Below are positions 27,592-36,959 of a stretch of DNA of 64,000 bases, one piece after another. The position numbers and the translations under genes are program-made. The notes under the pieces were generated by a model. The model saw nothing but the letters and a program-made list of their open reading frames with translations. It was not told the origin of the DNA and did not search any database. This DNA comes from Rhodoferax sp. GW822-FHT02A01 (lineage in GTDB: Bacteria; Pseudomonadota; Gammaproteobacteria; Burkholderiales; Burkholderiaceae_C). Numbering within the stretch: the first letter of the stretch is position 1; the number at the start of each line of letters is the position of its first letter. The stretch covers positions 2,232,001-2,296,000 of the forward strand of contig NZ_CP152376.1 in NCBI RefSeq assembly GCF_038784515.1. Direction: 5' to 3'.

Positions 27592-28736
27592 GTGCCGCAC
27601 ACCCCACACGTTTCAGTCTGGCACGGATGATGGCGGTCTTCATCAAGGAGTTCCAGCAGATGATGCGCGACCGCCTGACCTTTGCCATGGCGGTTGGCGT
27701 GCCCATACTGCAGCTGGTGCTGTTCGGCTATGCCATCAATACCGACCCCAAGGGGCTGCCCACCGTCATCGTCAGCACCGACAGCGGGCCCATGGCGCGT
27801 GGCCTGGTGGCGGCGTTGCAAAACACGGGCTACTTCCGCATCGACCATGTGCTGACCAGCGAGCGCGTGGCAGAGGAACTGGTGGAAACCGGAGAAGTGC
27901 AGTTCATGGTTGTCATCCCTACCGACTTTTCGCACCGGCTCGTGCGCGGTGAGCGACCGGCCATCCTGGTGTCTGCCGATGCAACGGACCCCAGTGCATC
28001 CGGCAACGCCATTGCGGCGCTCAATTCCTTGGTGCCGCAGGCCATCGCCCATGACCTGCCGGGAGCACTCAAGGCGCTGGCGGGCAGCCCCGCATCCTTT
28101 GAAGTGCGGGTGCACAGGCGCTACAACCCGGAAGGCCTGTCGCGCTACAACATTGTTCCCGGTCTGGTGGGCACCATTCTCACCATGACCATGGTGATGC
28201 TGACTTCGCTGGCTATGACGCGCGAGCGCGAACGCGGCACCATGGAAAACCTGTTGGCCACGCCCGTGCGTCCCAGCGAAGTCATGGTGGGCAAGATACT
28301 GCCTTATGTGGTGTTGGGTTACATCCAGCTGGGCGTGATTCTGGGTGCGGCCTTTGTGCTGTTCGAGGTCCCCATGGAAGGCAGCAAGACGCTGCTGCTA
28401 GCCATGATCGGCGTCTTCATCGTGGCTAACCTGGGTGTGGGCTTCACGTTCTCCACCATCGCCAAGAACCAGTTGCAGGCCATGCAGATGACCTTCTTCT
28501 TTTTCCTGCCGTCCATGCTGCTGTCGGGATTCATGTTCCCCTTCCGGGCCATGCCGCAGTGGGCGCAGTACGTGGGTGAGCTGCTGCCCCTGACGCACTT
28601 CCTGCGCGTGGTCCGCGGCATTCTGCTCAAGGGCAACACCTTCGGTCAGCTGTGGCCCGAGCTATGGCCCATGCTGCTGTTTCTGCTTGCTGCCGGAGTC
28701 GTGGCACTCAAGCGCTACCGCCAGACATTGGACTGA
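27588..28736 (+). CDS. ABC-2-type exporter permease (YbhS/YhhJ-like)
   Basis: 382 residues. One N-terminal helix (LTFAMAVGVPILQLVLFGYA), a large periplasmic loop of about 150 residues and five C-terminal helices, as in ABC2_membrane_3. The stretch MVMLTSLAMTRERERGTMEN is the conserved coupling element and FFFFLPSMLLSGFMFPFRAM is typical. E. coli Ybh operons carry two permeases (YbhS and YbhR); only one is present, so it probably homodimerises. The operon has no outer-membrane channel gene and would rely on a TolC located elsewhere. Confidence 0.92.
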   Translation: MSAAHPTRFSLARMMAVFIKEFQQMMRDRLTFAMAVGVPILQLVLFGYAINTDPKGLPTVIVSTDSGPMARGLVAALQNTGYFRIDHVLTSERVAEELVETGEVQFMVVIPTDFSHRLVRGERPAILVSADATDPSASGNAIAALNSLVPQAIAHDLPGALKALAGSPASFEVRVHRRYNPEGLSRYNIVPGLVGTILTMTMVMLTSLAMTRERERGTMENLLATPVRPSEVMVGKILPYVVLGYIQLGVILGAAFVLFEVPMEGSKTLLLAMIGVFIVANLGVGFTFSTIAKNQLQAMQMTFFFFLPSMLLSGFMFPFRAMPQWAQYVGELLPLTHFLRVVRGILLKGNTFGQLWPELWPMLLFLLAAGVVALKRYRQTLD

Positions 28737-28737
28737 A

Positions 28738-28758
28738 GCCGGCAAGGGCTCAGCCGGC
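28738..28758 (+). terminator. Hairpin at the end of the ABC exporter operon
   Basis: GCCGGC (28738-28743) pairs with GCCGGC (28753-28758) around a nine-base loop, starting immediately after the permease stop. No U-tract follows, so any termination would be weak or protein-assisted. It lies just before the convergent gene end at 28770. Confidence 0.3.
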
Positions 28759-28769
28759 GGCGACCCGCC

Positions 28770-29240
28770 TCAGGCAATCGGGTCGAAATCGTTGCCCGCA
28801 ATGGGCGTTCTTTGCATGGCCCGTTTGCTTAGCAGAGTGATCAGCAGTGCCGCGGCGGCGGATCCAGCCAATACTGGAGAGGTCGCCACGATCTTGGACA
28901 GACCGTCGACGGCCTGCACGCTCACTTGCTGCACGTGGTTGACCAGTGCCACTACGTCGCCGGCAGCCACCGATCTGGCATCCTCTGCATTCACCTGCAA
29001 TTTGGACCAGCCTTCGCTGAAGGTGATGCGTGCAAAGATGCCGTTGGCTACGGCCGCCAGAGACAGAACGCTCAGTGGCTTGAGCAAATGTTCCAACAGT
29101 CTGCCGCGAACGGCAGGTGGAGCCTCTTCGTAGACCTTGGCAACGAGCAGGGGTACCAGATCGCCAGGCGGTTGTGGAGTCGTTGTGACCGCGTCGCTCA
29201 GCGCCACAGTCAATGGATTTGAAGTGTGTACTGTAGTCAT
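28770..29240 (-). CDS. Uncharacterised protein with C-terminal membrane helix
   Basis: 156 residues from the ATG at 29240 (an upstream in-frame start gives an unlikely N-terminus). The first 40 residues are Thr/Pro-rich. The middle has two amphipathic stretches (LEHLLKPLSVLSLAAVANGI and VQQVSVQAVDGLSKIVATS). A single membrane helix, VLAGSAAAALLITLLSK, lies near the C-terminus and is followed by a basic and then acidic tail. I do not recognise the family. It converges on the ABC operon and stands just downstream of the KefB-like gene. Confidence 0.55.
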   Translation of the reverse strand: MTTVHTSNPLTVALSDAVTTTPQPPGDLVPLLVAKVYEEAPPAVRGRLLEHLLKPLSVLSLAAVANGIFARITFSEGWSKLQVNAEDARSVAAGDVVALVNHVQQVSVQAVDGLSKIVATSPVLAGSAAAALLITLLSKRAMQRTPIAGNDFDPIA

Positions 29241-29348
29241 GGCCAACCCAATATTGGCGGGTAGTGTGGACGAATGAAGATGATGCCATCCGACCATGAC
29301 GATGGTGTGAAAACCAGCTGAATCTTGCGTAAAGGAATGTAACGAAGC

Positions 29349-31163
29349 TCAGCTCTGCGTGTGGTTGCTGCGCTCGGCCCGTTCCTGCGCCATCTGTGCC
29401 TCGAACTGCGCCCGGCCCTCCTTGATCACAGCCACCATCTTGGCCTGATCACGGTAATACGGGTGCATTTTTTCAAACAAGGCCAGGTTATGGGTCCTGA
29501 AGCGCACCGCGCTGGCACTGGCATCTTCATGGGACCGCCCCAGGATTTCCAGCACGCTGCGTGCGCTGACCAGGCTGGACTCGAACAGCTCGCGCTCCAC
29601 CCGCATGACCTTGCGCTCGCGCAGCTTGTTCCAGTGGGTCACATCGCGGGCACGTGCCACGATCTCCAGCTGCGGGAAGTGTGCCTGCGCCAGGTCCACG
29701 ATCTCCAGGGACTGCTCCACGTCATCGACGGCGATGACCAGTACCTTGGCAGTTGCCGCACCGGCGGTGCGCAGCAGATCCAGGCGGGTGGCATCGCCGT
29801 AAAACACGCGGTAGCCGAACTTGCGTGCCGCTTCTATCATTTCCGCGTCATGGTCCAGCACGGTGGTGGCAAAGCCTTCTGCCACCAGCACACGCGAAAC
29901 GATTTGCCCATAGCGACCGAATCCTGCAATGAGAACAGGCGCCTGCTGTTGCTCGGAAATCTCCTCCAGTACCGGCACACCGCAGTGCGCATAGCGCGGC
30001 AACACCAGTCGGTCCACGGCCACCAGCACCAGTGGGCTCAGCAACATGGACACCGCGACCGTGCCGACCAGCAGCGAAGCCGTTTCATCGGAAAACACAT
30101 TGGCGCCAGCGGCCGCCTGGAACACGACAAAGGCGAACTCGCCACCCTGTGCCAGCAGCAGCGTGAATACCGGTCGCTCCTGGTAAGGTAGTTGCATGCC
30201 TCGCGCCAGGGTCCAAATAACCAGTGCCTTGACGGCCATGAAACCCGCCAGGATCAGAGCGACCCGCCCGGGCGATTGCAGCAGCACACCAAAATCGATA
30301 CCCATGCCTACGGCGATGAAGAACAGGCCCAGGAGCAAACCCTTGAACGGCTCTATGTTGGTCTCCAGCTCGCGCCGGTATTCGCTCTCGGCCAGCAGCA
30401 CGCCGGCCAGAAAGGCGCCCAGGGCCATGGACAGGCCCACCAGTTGCATCAGTGCGGCAATGCCAACCACCAGCAGCAGTGAAGCGGCGGTAAATATTTC
30501 CGGTGTTCTGGAGCGCGCAATCCAGCGGAACAGGGGCCGCATCAACAGCCGCCCGCCTAATATGATGCCGCCAATCACTGCCAACGCCTGTACGGCCTTG
30601 ATGGCAGTTTGCGACAAGGACAGCGGTTCGTGGGCTTGCCCCACGGCACCTAAAAGCGGCAGCAACGCAAGGATGGGAATTGCCGCAACATCCTGAAACA
30701 ACAAAATGGAAAACGCCGCCTGCCCGCTGCCGGTGCGCAGCAGATTGCGCTCATCCATGACCTGCAGTGCAATCGCCGTGCTGGACAGGGCCAGGCCCAG
30801 GCTGCCGACCAGCGCGATGCGCCATGGCACACCCAGCACGCATGCAATCAATGCCAGCAACACGGCGCAGCCCAGCACCTGCGCACTGCCCCAGCCAAAG
30901 ATGGGTCGTCGCAGCGACCACAGACGTTGCGGCTCCAGCTCCAGGCCCACCATGAACAGCATCAGCACTACGCCGAATTCGGCGAAATGCAGAATGTCCT
31001 CCACGTTGGTTACCAGACCCAGGCCCCAGGGGCCGATGGCAATCCCGGCGGCTAGGTAGCCAATGATGGAGCCCAGTCCCAGGACCTTGCTCAAAGGCAC
31101 GACCAGGACGGCGGCGCTCAGATAGATGAAGCTGTTGATCAGCCATGCGGGCATATGTTGCAT
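29349..31163 (-). CDS. KefB/KefC-like K+/H+ antiporter with TrkA-N domain
   Basis: 604 residues from the ATG at 31163 (E. coli KefB has 601). About 12 helices of the CPA2 exchanger: SKVLGLGSIIGYLAAGIAIG then PWGLGLVTNVEDILHFAEFG and VVLMLFMVGLELEPQRLWSL. The TrkA-N domain begins LIAGFGRYGQIVSRVLVAEG. The tail is a charged segment ending NHTQS. Kef proteins release K+ in response to electrophile-glutathione adducts; no kefF or kefG ancillary subunit is adjacent. The start is set by MQHMPAWLINSF, which matches the family start. Divergent from chrA. Confidence 0.88.
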   Translation of the reverse strand: MQHMPAWLINSFIYLSAAVLVVPLSKVLGLGSIIGYLAAGIAIGPWGLGLVTNVEDILHFAEFGVVLMLFMVGLELEPQRLWSLRRPIFGWGSAQVLGCAVLLALIACVLGVPWRIALVGSLGLALSSTAIALQVMDERNLLRTGSGQAAFSILLFQDVAAIPILALLPLLGAVGQAHEPLSLSQTAIKAVQALAVIGGIILGGRLLMRPLFRWIARSRTPEIFTAASLLLVVGIAALMQLVGLSMALGAFLAGVLLAESEYRRELETNIEPFKGLLLGLFFIAVGMGIDFGVLLQSPGRVALILAGFMAVKALVIWTLARGMQLPYQERPVFTLLLAQGGEFAFVVFQAAAGANVFSDETASLLVGTVAVSMLLSPLVLVAVDRLVLPRYAHCGVPVLEEISEQQQAPVLIAGFGRYGQIVSRVLVAEGFATTVLDHDAEMIEAARKFGYRVFYGDATRLDLLRTAGAATAKVLVIAVDDVEQSLEIVDLAQAHFPQLEIVARARDVTHWNKLRERKVMRVERELFESSLVSARSVLEILGRSHEDASASAVRFRTHNLALFEKMHPYYRDQAKMVAVIKEGRAQFEAQMAQERAERSNHTQS

Positions 31164-31307
31164 GCCCGCAAGATAACCCAAACCGGGCGGAATATTTCCG
31201 GGCGCTCGGGGATTCATCTCACATACCGGGTGGTGTGCCTTGTGATTGCGCAATAGGGCACACTGCGGGCATTGCAAAACTTTCCATGCCGCTCTGCGGA
31301 ACTCTGC

Positions 31308-32663
31308 ATGACGACAAGCCCCGCTCCTCAAGCGCCCACCTTCCGTGAGGCATTTGCCTACTGGCTCAAATTGGGACTGATCTCTTTTGGCGGACCCGCC
31401 GGGCAGATTGCCATCATGCATGAGGACCTGGTGGAACGCAGGCGCTGGATTTCCGAAAAGCGTTTTTTGCACGCCCTGAACTACTGCATGGTGTTGCCTG
31501 GGCCGGAGGCGCAGCAACTTGCCACCTACATTGGTTGGCTGATGCACAGAACCTGGGGTGGCATTGTTGCAGGTGGGCTCTTCGTATTGCCGTCGCTGTT
31601 CTTGCTCGTGGCCCTGTCCTGGGTCTACATGGCGTTTGGGGACGTTCCTGCCATTGCAGGTGTGCTATACGGCATCAAGCCGGCAGTGACGGCCATCGTG
31701 TTGTCGGCTGCTTACCGTATCGGCTCGCGTGCTTTGAAGACCGGCTATCTCTGGGCCATTGCCGTGGCGGCATTTGTTGCCATCTTTGCGTTGAGCGTGC
31801 CCTTTCCCCTCATCGTGTTGTCAGCGGGCGTGGCGGGCTATCTGGGCGGACGTTTTGCTCCAGGCAGATTCACTGTGGCAGCGGGGCACGGGAGTGCAGG
31901 GGTCAATGCGGGAGCCGCCGTCATCGATAACGACACACCGACACCGGCCCACGCACGGTTCAGCTGGACACGGCTGGGTTTCATACTGGCCGTGTTTCTT
32001 TTCATATGGGCCGCAGCCATGGGTACCTTGACGGTGTTGTTCGGATGGGATGCGGTACTAACCCAGATGGCCTGGTTCTTTACCAAGGCCGCGCTTCAGA
32101 CATTTGGTGGTGCCTACGCAGTGCTGCCCTATGTCTACCAAGGTGCGGTGGAGCACTTCCATTGGCTGACCGCACCCCAGATGATCGATGGTCTGGCGTT
32201 GGGGGAGACCACTCCCGGGCCGCTCATCATGGTGGTCTCATTCGTGGGGTTTGCAGGAGGTTGGAGCAAGGCTGTCCTGGGGCCTGACGCCCTGTTCCTG
32301 TCCGGCATGGCGGCGGCGACCGTGGTCACCTTCTTCACTTTTCTGCCGTCCTTCTTCTTCATATTTCTGGGCGGTCCCTTCATCGAAACCACGCACGGAA
32401 ATCTCACATTCACTGCGCCACTTACCGGCATCACGGCGGCCGTCGTTGGTGTGATTGTGAATCTGGCGGTGTTCTTTGCCTACCATGTGCTGTGGCCGCA
32501 AGGCTTTGCCGGACCATTCGAATGGATGTCCGCCATCCTGGGTGCGGCGGCCGCAGTGGCCCTGATCCGCTACAAGATCGGTGTCATTCCCGTGGTACTG
32601 GCGAGCGGGATTGCGGGACTGGCGCTGCATGCGCTGAGGTCCATGCTGGTCACGCAGACATAA
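31308..32663 (+). CDS. chrA: ChrA chromate efflux transporter (long-chain CHR)
   Basis: 451 residues from the ATG at 31308. Two homologous CHR halves are clear: the first with LKLGLISFGGPAGQIAIMHE and YCMVLPGPEAQQLATYIGWL, the second with FTKAALQTFGGAYAVLPYVY and ALGETTPGPLIMVVSFVGFA. These paired FGGP/PGP elements define long-chain ChrA, which expels chromate by proton motive force. No chrB regulator accompanies it. A strong terminator follows its stop. Sulfate or a related oxyanion is the main alternative substrate. Confidence 0.94.
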   Translation: MTTSPAPQAPTFREAFAYWLKLGLISFGGPAGQIAIMHEDLVERRRWISEKRFLHALNYCMVLPGPEAQQLATYIGWLMHRTWGGIVAGGLFVLPSLFLLVALSWVYMAFGDVPAIAGVLYGIKPAVTAIVLSAAYRIGSRALKTGYLWAIAVAAFVAIFALSVPFPLIVLSAGVAGYLGGRFAPGRFTVAAGHGSAGVNAGAAVIDNDTPTPAHARFSWTRLGFILAVFLFIWAAAMGTLTVLFGWDAVLTQMAWFFTKAALQTFGGAYAVLPYVYQGAVEHFHWLTAPQMIDGLALGETTPGPLIMVVSFVGFAGGWSKAVLGPDALFLSGMAAATVVTFFTFLPSFFFIFLGGPFIETTHGNLTFTAPLTGITAAVVGVIVNLAVFFAYHVLWPQGFAGPFEWMSAILGAAAAVALIRYKIGVIPVVLASGIAGLALHALRSMLVTQT

Positions 32664-32699
32664 AAAAACCGCCAGTCAATACAACAACTGGCGGTTTTT
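32664..32699. terminator. Strong bidirectional terminator after chrA
   Basis: A 13-bp perfect stem: AAAAACCGCCAGT (32664-32676) pairs with ACTGGCGGTTTTT (32687-32699) around a ten-base loop. The flanking A and T runs let it work on both strands. It serves chrA (plus) and the gene at 32735-33367 (minus), whose ends face each other here. This is the clearest intrinsic terminator in the window. Confidence 0.92.
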
Positions 32700-32734
32700 G
32701 CACCCTGAGAGGCAGCCCTGCGGGCTGCGCGGCA

Positions 32735-33367
32735 TCAGGCGCTCAATTTATAGTCGCTGCGACCGTTCTTGAGAACCGCGCCACTGGCAACCACGCGCTT
32801 CAGTGAAATTCCAACAGAGCCCAAAGGCAGACCGGAACCTTGGGAAATGGCCAATCCCGTAATGGTTGTCCAGGTGCTGTTGTTCAGCACTGTCTGCAGA
32901 TACTGCAGGACCTTGGTGTCATTGCCTGACAGCGCGCCACTGCCGGCCTTTTTTGGGGCCTTGGTCTTTGGAGTCTTTGCTGCCTTGACGGTCTTGCGTG
33001 CGCGCCGTGCTGCTGCGGGTTTGACGATGGCGTCTTCAGCAGCTTCTGCACCTTCGGCCAAACGGGCCTTGGCCGATACGCGGGGCAGTGTGGCAACCAC
33101 ATCCATTTCCGGGCTGGCCAGTTCGGATGCAGTGGCGTAGAGACCGCGCAATTGTTCTTCCAGTGTCAGCAGGTCTTGTGACAGTCGCGCCAGCATCTTG
33201 AAATTGGCAAATGCCTGTTCACCTTCGGCCTGGAATGGTTGACTGGCTACGGTGGTGACAAGGTGCTCAGCTTGCTCACGGACCGCGCCAGAGACCACGA
33301 CGGTGGCTTGGTGAAGTGCCTGACCGGCTTGCTGAATGGCCGAGAGCGTGGTTTTGGACAGCGACAT
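32735..33367 (-). CDS. Phasin-like / basic linker / winged-helix protein
   Basis: 210 residues in three parts. Residues 1-85 are an amphipathic helical bundle that looks phasin-like (AIQQAGQALHQATVVVSGAV, FANFKMLARLSQDLLTLEEQ). Residues about 110-145 are an Ala/Lys/Pro-rich linker of the histone H1/AlgP type (AARRARKTVKAAKTPKTKAP). Residues 148-210 resemble a winged helix (SGNDTKVLQYLQTVLNNSTW, GSVGISLKRVVASGAVLKNG). It could link DNA to granules, somewhat like PhaM, but the order differs and no pha gene is adjacent. Function is inference only. Confidence 0.72.
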   Translation of the reverse strand: MSLSKTTLSAIQQAGQALHQATVVVSGAVREQAEHLVTTVASQPFQAEGEQAFANFKMLARLSQDLLTLEEQLRGLYATASELASPEMDVVATLPRVSAKARLAEGAEAAEDAIVKPAAARRARKTVKAAKTPKTKAPKKAGSGALSGNDTKVLQYLQTVLNNSTWTTITGLAISQGSGLPLGSVGISLKRVVASGAVLKNGRSDYKLSA

Positions 33368-33569
33368 ATGGATCCTAAATTGACTGATATAAATACCCGC
33401 GCCTGCAGTGAGCAGCCATGCGTGGCAGGGGCTATTTTAATAGTTTTGTGAAATGCTCCCATTTTTTGAGCATATGGGCATGACGGGTTGTGCCGAATAT
33501 CCAAACGGGCCGATATTGGAGTGCCTGTCCAATCTGCGGTAAATTGGCCCAACATAAACAGACACTGCC

Positions 33570-34940
33570 ATGACAACCACACCCTCCGCCGACTCCATTT
33601 ATCTCCCCGTCGAAGATGCATTGCGACGCACCTTGCATAACGAAGTCCATGCGCGGCCACAGGCCAGTATTTCCATGCCGGCACTGGTGTTGTATGTGGC
33701 AGTATTCAACGAAGGCGTGACCCGCGAACAGGAGTGTGAACACCTGCGTTTGCTACCCGGTCAGCAGAGCCTGGAGCCCGATCAGATGCATGGCAACTTC
33801 ATGCGCCTGCATCTCGATGGTTACACGCTGAAGTGGGAGCGCCATAGTGAATTCACCCGCTATTCGCTGGTCTATCCCACACCGTCCCTGGCTTTGGAAA
33901 ACGGCAGTCGTGCAGACTTGATGGACCTGGTCAGACTGCCACCGCATTGGCTGCAATCCATCCCGGGGCGCACCATCGCGGCAATCCGGTTGGTGATGCT
34001 GCACGGCGATCTGAACGACGCGACGGGGACCATGGTCCAGGCGCAACAATGGTTTGGCGAATATCCCTTGGTGGCTTCCTTGATGGGTAGCAATGGCCAC
34101 TCCTGTGCTGTCACCGATTTCATGCTGCGCCCGGATGGCTTTGAGCACATCCTGGTAATTGCGCCGCAGAACACTTCGCAGACGCGCGCTGGGCGCGTAT
34201 CCCAGCGTCTGCTGGAATTGGAAACCTACCGCCTCATGGCATTGCGGGGATTGCCGCTGGTCAAAGAGCTGGGACCCATGCTGCACCAATCGGAACGCGA
34301 GTTGGCGGATATCACCACTAGCCTGGAGAACAAGTCTGCAGCCGATCAGGAACTGCTTGATACGCTGGTATCTTTGTCTGCGCGCGTGGAGCGGACTACC
34401 GCAACCCATATGTACCGTTTTTCTGCAACCCGTGCCTACCAGGCTCTGGTAGCGCAGCGTATTGTCGAGCTGCGTGAAAAGCCCTTTTCGGGAATGCAGA
34501 CCATCGGCGAGTTCATGCAGCGCCGCCTGTCTCCTGCCATGGCAACCGTTGCGGCAACGGCCCAGCGACTGACGTCCCTGTCCGAGCGCGTGGCGCGTGC
34601 CAGCAGTCTGCTGCGCACCCGTGTGGATATTGCGGCGGAGCTGCAGAACCAGCAGTTGCTGGCCAAGCTGACGCGTGGGCAGGAACTGCAGCTGCATCTG
34701 CAAACCACGGTGGAAGGACTGTCGATTGCTGCCATCTCGTATTACGTGATCAGTCTGTTGCTATACGGTGCCAAGGCGCTCAAGGCCGGCGGCGTGCCGG
34801 TGAACCCTGAGTTGGCAGTGGGGGCTTTGATTCCTGTAGTGCTGTGGGGCGTATGGAGTGCGACGCGGCGCATCCACAAAAGTGTTGTGATGCTCACCCA
34901 GAAAGATGAACCCAAGGCAGGCCATCCTCCATCGCGGTAA
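33570..34940 (+). CDS. DUF3422 membrane protein
   Basis: 456 residues. The N-terminal half is the DUF3422 domain: RRTLHNEVHARPQASISMPA, LDGYTLKWERHSEFTRYSLV, and RTIAAIRLVMLHGDLND. The second half is helical, then two membrane helices near the C-terminus (TVEGLSIAAISYYVISLLLY and LAVGALIPVVLWGVWSATRR). Family function is unknown; members sit in the inner membrane with a large cytosolic part. It is followed 44 bases later by an OB-fold gene on the same strand. The 200 bases upstream show only a promoter region. Confidence 0.9.
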   Translation: MTTTPSADSIYLPVEDALRRTLHNEVHARPQASISMPALVLYVAVFNEGVTREQECEHLRLLPGQQSLEPDQMHGNFMRLHLDGYTLKWERHSEFTRYSLVYPTPSLALENGSRADLMDLVRLPPHWLQSIPGRTIAAIRLVMLHGDLNDATGTMVQAQQWFGEYPLVASLMGSNGHSCAVTDFMLRPDGFEHILVIAPQNTSQTRAGRVSQRLLELETYRLMALRGLPLVKELGPMLHQSERELADITTSLENKSAADQELLDTLVSLSARVERTTATHMYRFSATRAYQALVAQRIVELREKPFSGMQTIGEFMQRRLSPAMATVAATAQRLTSLSERVARASSLLRTRVDIAAELQNQQLLAKLTRGQELQLHLQTTVEGLSIAAISYYVISLLLYGAKALKAGGVPVNPELAVGALIPVVLWGVWSATRRIHKSVVMLTQKDEPKAGHPPSR

Positions 34941-34984
34941 GCTAGTGCCCTGACAAACAAGTTGCTTGACGCACAGGAGCTGAA

Positions 34985-35287
34985 GTGATTGAAGGATTGG
35001 TGGCGGGCAATATCTGGGGCGACCCCGAGAAGCGCATGGGCAAGAGCAACAGCATCTTCGTGGTGGCCAAGGTGCGCGCGCAAGGGACACAGCCTGACCT
35101 GGTCATTGTCAATGTGATTGCTTTTGATGCCCAGGTATGCAAGGACCTGCTGGCGTTGCGGGATGGTGATGCGGTGTCACTGGCCGGCAGCCTGAGTCCC
35201 AAGGTGTGGGTTGACAAGCAGGGTGTGAGTCGCGCCGCACTCGATATGGTGGCCAGCCGTGCACTGGCTGTGCATGCACATGACTAG
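34985..35287 (+). CDS. SSB-like single-domain OB-fold protein
   Basis: 100 residues from a GTG at 34985, preceded by CAGGAGCTGAA, so the start is well supported. The pattern is a single-strand-DNA-binding OB fold: LVAGNIWGDPEKRMGKSNSI, FVVAKVRA, VNVIAFDAQVCKDLLALRDG and DAVSLAGSLSPKVWVDKQGV. Unlike Ssb it lacks the long acidic tail, so it resembles PriB or a plasmid-type SSB-like protein. The family binds single-stranded nucleic acid. Its last 8 bases overlap the start of the next gene. Confidence 0.84.
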   Translation: MIEGLVAGNIWGDPEKRMGKSNSIFVVAKVRAQGTQPDLVIVNVIAFDAQVCKDLLALRDGDAVSLAGSLSPKVWVDKQGVSRAALDMVASRALAVHAHD

Positions 35288-35888
35288 CTCATCCATCATC
35301 TCCGCGCCTGAGGGCGACGGCATTTCTCACACCCTTGCGCGATTGGTGCTGGACATCGCAGGCCGGGTTCCGCCCAGTTCTGAGCATCCGGCGACGCAAG
35401 CGCAGCAGGCAGCGTTGGAGCTGACGCGACAGGCTGCACAAAAGGCAGCCATGACGTCGGGCTCTCTGGCTTTGGCGCCAGGCCCCTTCGGATTGGTGAC
35501 GCTGTTGCCTGACTTGCTGGCGGTGTGGAAGATCCAGTCGCAACTGGTCAGCGACATTGCCGCGGTGTATGGGCAGAGCGCGACCTTGACCCGAGAGCAC
35601 ATGCTGTATTGCCTGTTCAAGCACAGCGCCGCACAGGCCGTGCGCGATCTGGTGGTGCGGGCCGGTGAGCGCTGGCTGATTCGCCAGGCATCCGGCGCAG
35701 TGATACAGGCCATTGCCCGGCGAATTGGGCAGCGCCTGAGCGAAAAGATGCTGGCGACCGGTGCTTCACGCTTGGTCCCGTTCCTGGGGGCCGTGGGGGT
35801 TGGCGCCTATGCCTATTACGACACGCGCCGTGTCGCCGAGAGCGCTATGGAATTGTTTGCGGCAGCAAGCGCAGCTGAGGCCGAGTAG
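35280..35888 (+). CDS. EcsC-family protein
   Basis: 202 residues from the ATG at 35280, which lies in the end of the SSB-like gene. The EcsC signature is LAPGPFGLVTLLPDLLAVWK IQSQL, with the later IARRIGQRLSEKMLATGASR and the glycine-rich FLGAVGVGAYAYYDTRRVAE. Hydrophobic stretches suggest membrane association. The family is named for the third gene of Bacillus ecsABC and its role is unknown. The overlap with the SSB-like gene points to translational coupling of two proteins with no obvious shared task. Confidence 0.82.
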   Translation: MTSSSIISAPEGDGISHTLARLVLDIAGRVPPSSEHPATQAQQAALELTRQAAQKAAMTSGSLALAPGPFGLVTLLPDLLAVWKIQSQLVSDIAAVYGQSATLTREHMLYCLFKHSAAQAVRDLVVRAGERWLIRQASGAVIQAIARRIGQRLSEKMLATGASRLVPFLGAVGVGAYAYYDTRRVAESAMELFAAASAAEAE

Positions 35889-35962
35889 CATCACTTCTTC
35901 CCCCCAGTGAGGGCATTACTGGCGCGGCTGCATGCTAGGCAGTGCCTGCAGATAATGGGCGC

Positions 35963-36955
35963 ATGTCCAAAACCACGCTTTCCATGCTCGATCTGGTGGC
36001 CGTCCGCGAGGGCTCCAGCGTATCCGATGCCATTGCCATTTCCCTGCAAACCGCACAGCATGCCGAGCGACTCGGCTTCACCCGCTACTGGCTGGCGGAG
36101 CACCACAACATGCCAGGTCTGGCCTGCTCCTCCACTGCGGTACTGGTGGGGCATATCGCTGCGGGGACTGAGCGCATCCGCGTAGGTTCCGGCGGCATCA
36201 TGTTGCCCAACCATGCGCCGCTGGTAGTGGCAGAAGCCTTCGGAACTTTGGAAGCCCTGTACCCTGGTCGCATAGATCTGGGCCTGGGACGTGCACCCGG
36301 AACCGATCAGGTCACCATGCGAGCTCTGCGCCGCAATCGCGTCGAGACCGAAGAAGACTTTCCACGTGAAGTGGCCGAGCTGCAGCAGTTGCTGGGCGAG
36401 CCGGTGGCGGGCCAGCGCGTTGTCGCTTCGCCCGGTGCGGGCTCGCATGTGCCAATCTGGCTGCTGGGCTCCAGTCTGTTTTCAGCGCAACTGGCTGCCT
36501 CGCGTGGACTGCCTTATGCCTTTGCCTCGCACTTTGCGCCACGCATGCTGATGCAGGCGCTGGAGTTGTACCGCAGCAGCTACGTGCCATCGGCTGATTG
36601 GCCCAAGCCGCGCGTGATAGTCGGCGTGCCCCTGGTGGCGGCACCGACCGACGACGAGGCCCAGTTCCTGGCCAGCAGCATATTCCAGCGCGTCTCAGGC
36701 ATCGTGCGGGGTGAGCGACGCGCGTTGCAGCCGCCCGTTGCGGGTTACCTGGAGTCACGTGACGCGCAGGAGCGCGCAGCCATTGCCGATTTTCTGGCCA
36801 TGGCCGTCATCGGCGGCCCGGCCACCGTGGCCCAGCATATGAAGAGAATTGCCGAAGTGACCGAGGCAGACGAACTGATGCTGGTCTGTGATGTGTTCGA
36901 CCCCGCCATGCGGCTGCGCAGCCTGGACATTGCCGCTGCCGCCCTGGCGGCCTGA
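35963..36955 (+). CDS. Luciferase-like (LLM) flavin monooxygenase, YhbW type
   Basis: 330 residues from the ATG at 35963 (E. coli YhbW 335). A TIM-barrel of the bacterial luciferase family: [20 protein letters not shown], then [20 protein letters not shown] and [20 protein letters not shown]. These are the flavin and phosphate-binding parts. It probably uses reduced FMN with an unknown substrate. The end of the gene is 4 bases from the convergent HD-domain gene stop at 36960. Confidence 0.93.
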   Translation: MSKTTLSMLDLVAVREGSSVSDAIAISLQTAQHAERLGFTRYWLAEHHNMPGLACSSTAVLVGHIAAGTERIRVGSGGIMLPNHAPLVVAEAFGTLEALYPGRIDLGLGRAPGTDQVTMRALRRNRVETEEDFPREVAELQQLLGEPVAGQRVVASPGAGSHVPIWLLGSSLFSAQLAASRGLPYAFASHFAPRMLMQALELYRSSYVPSADWPKPRVIVGVPLVAAPTDDEAQFLASSIFQRVSGIVRGERRALQPPVAGYLESRDAQERAAIADFLAMAVIGGPATVAQHMKRIAEVTEADELMLVCDVFDPAMRLRSLDIAAAALAA

Positions 36956-36959
36956 AGGA

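Noticed and set aside
29241..29348. Possible small gene between the uncharacterised gene and the KefB-like gene
   Set aside because: Only short frames without ribosome-binding sites are present in these 108 bases.
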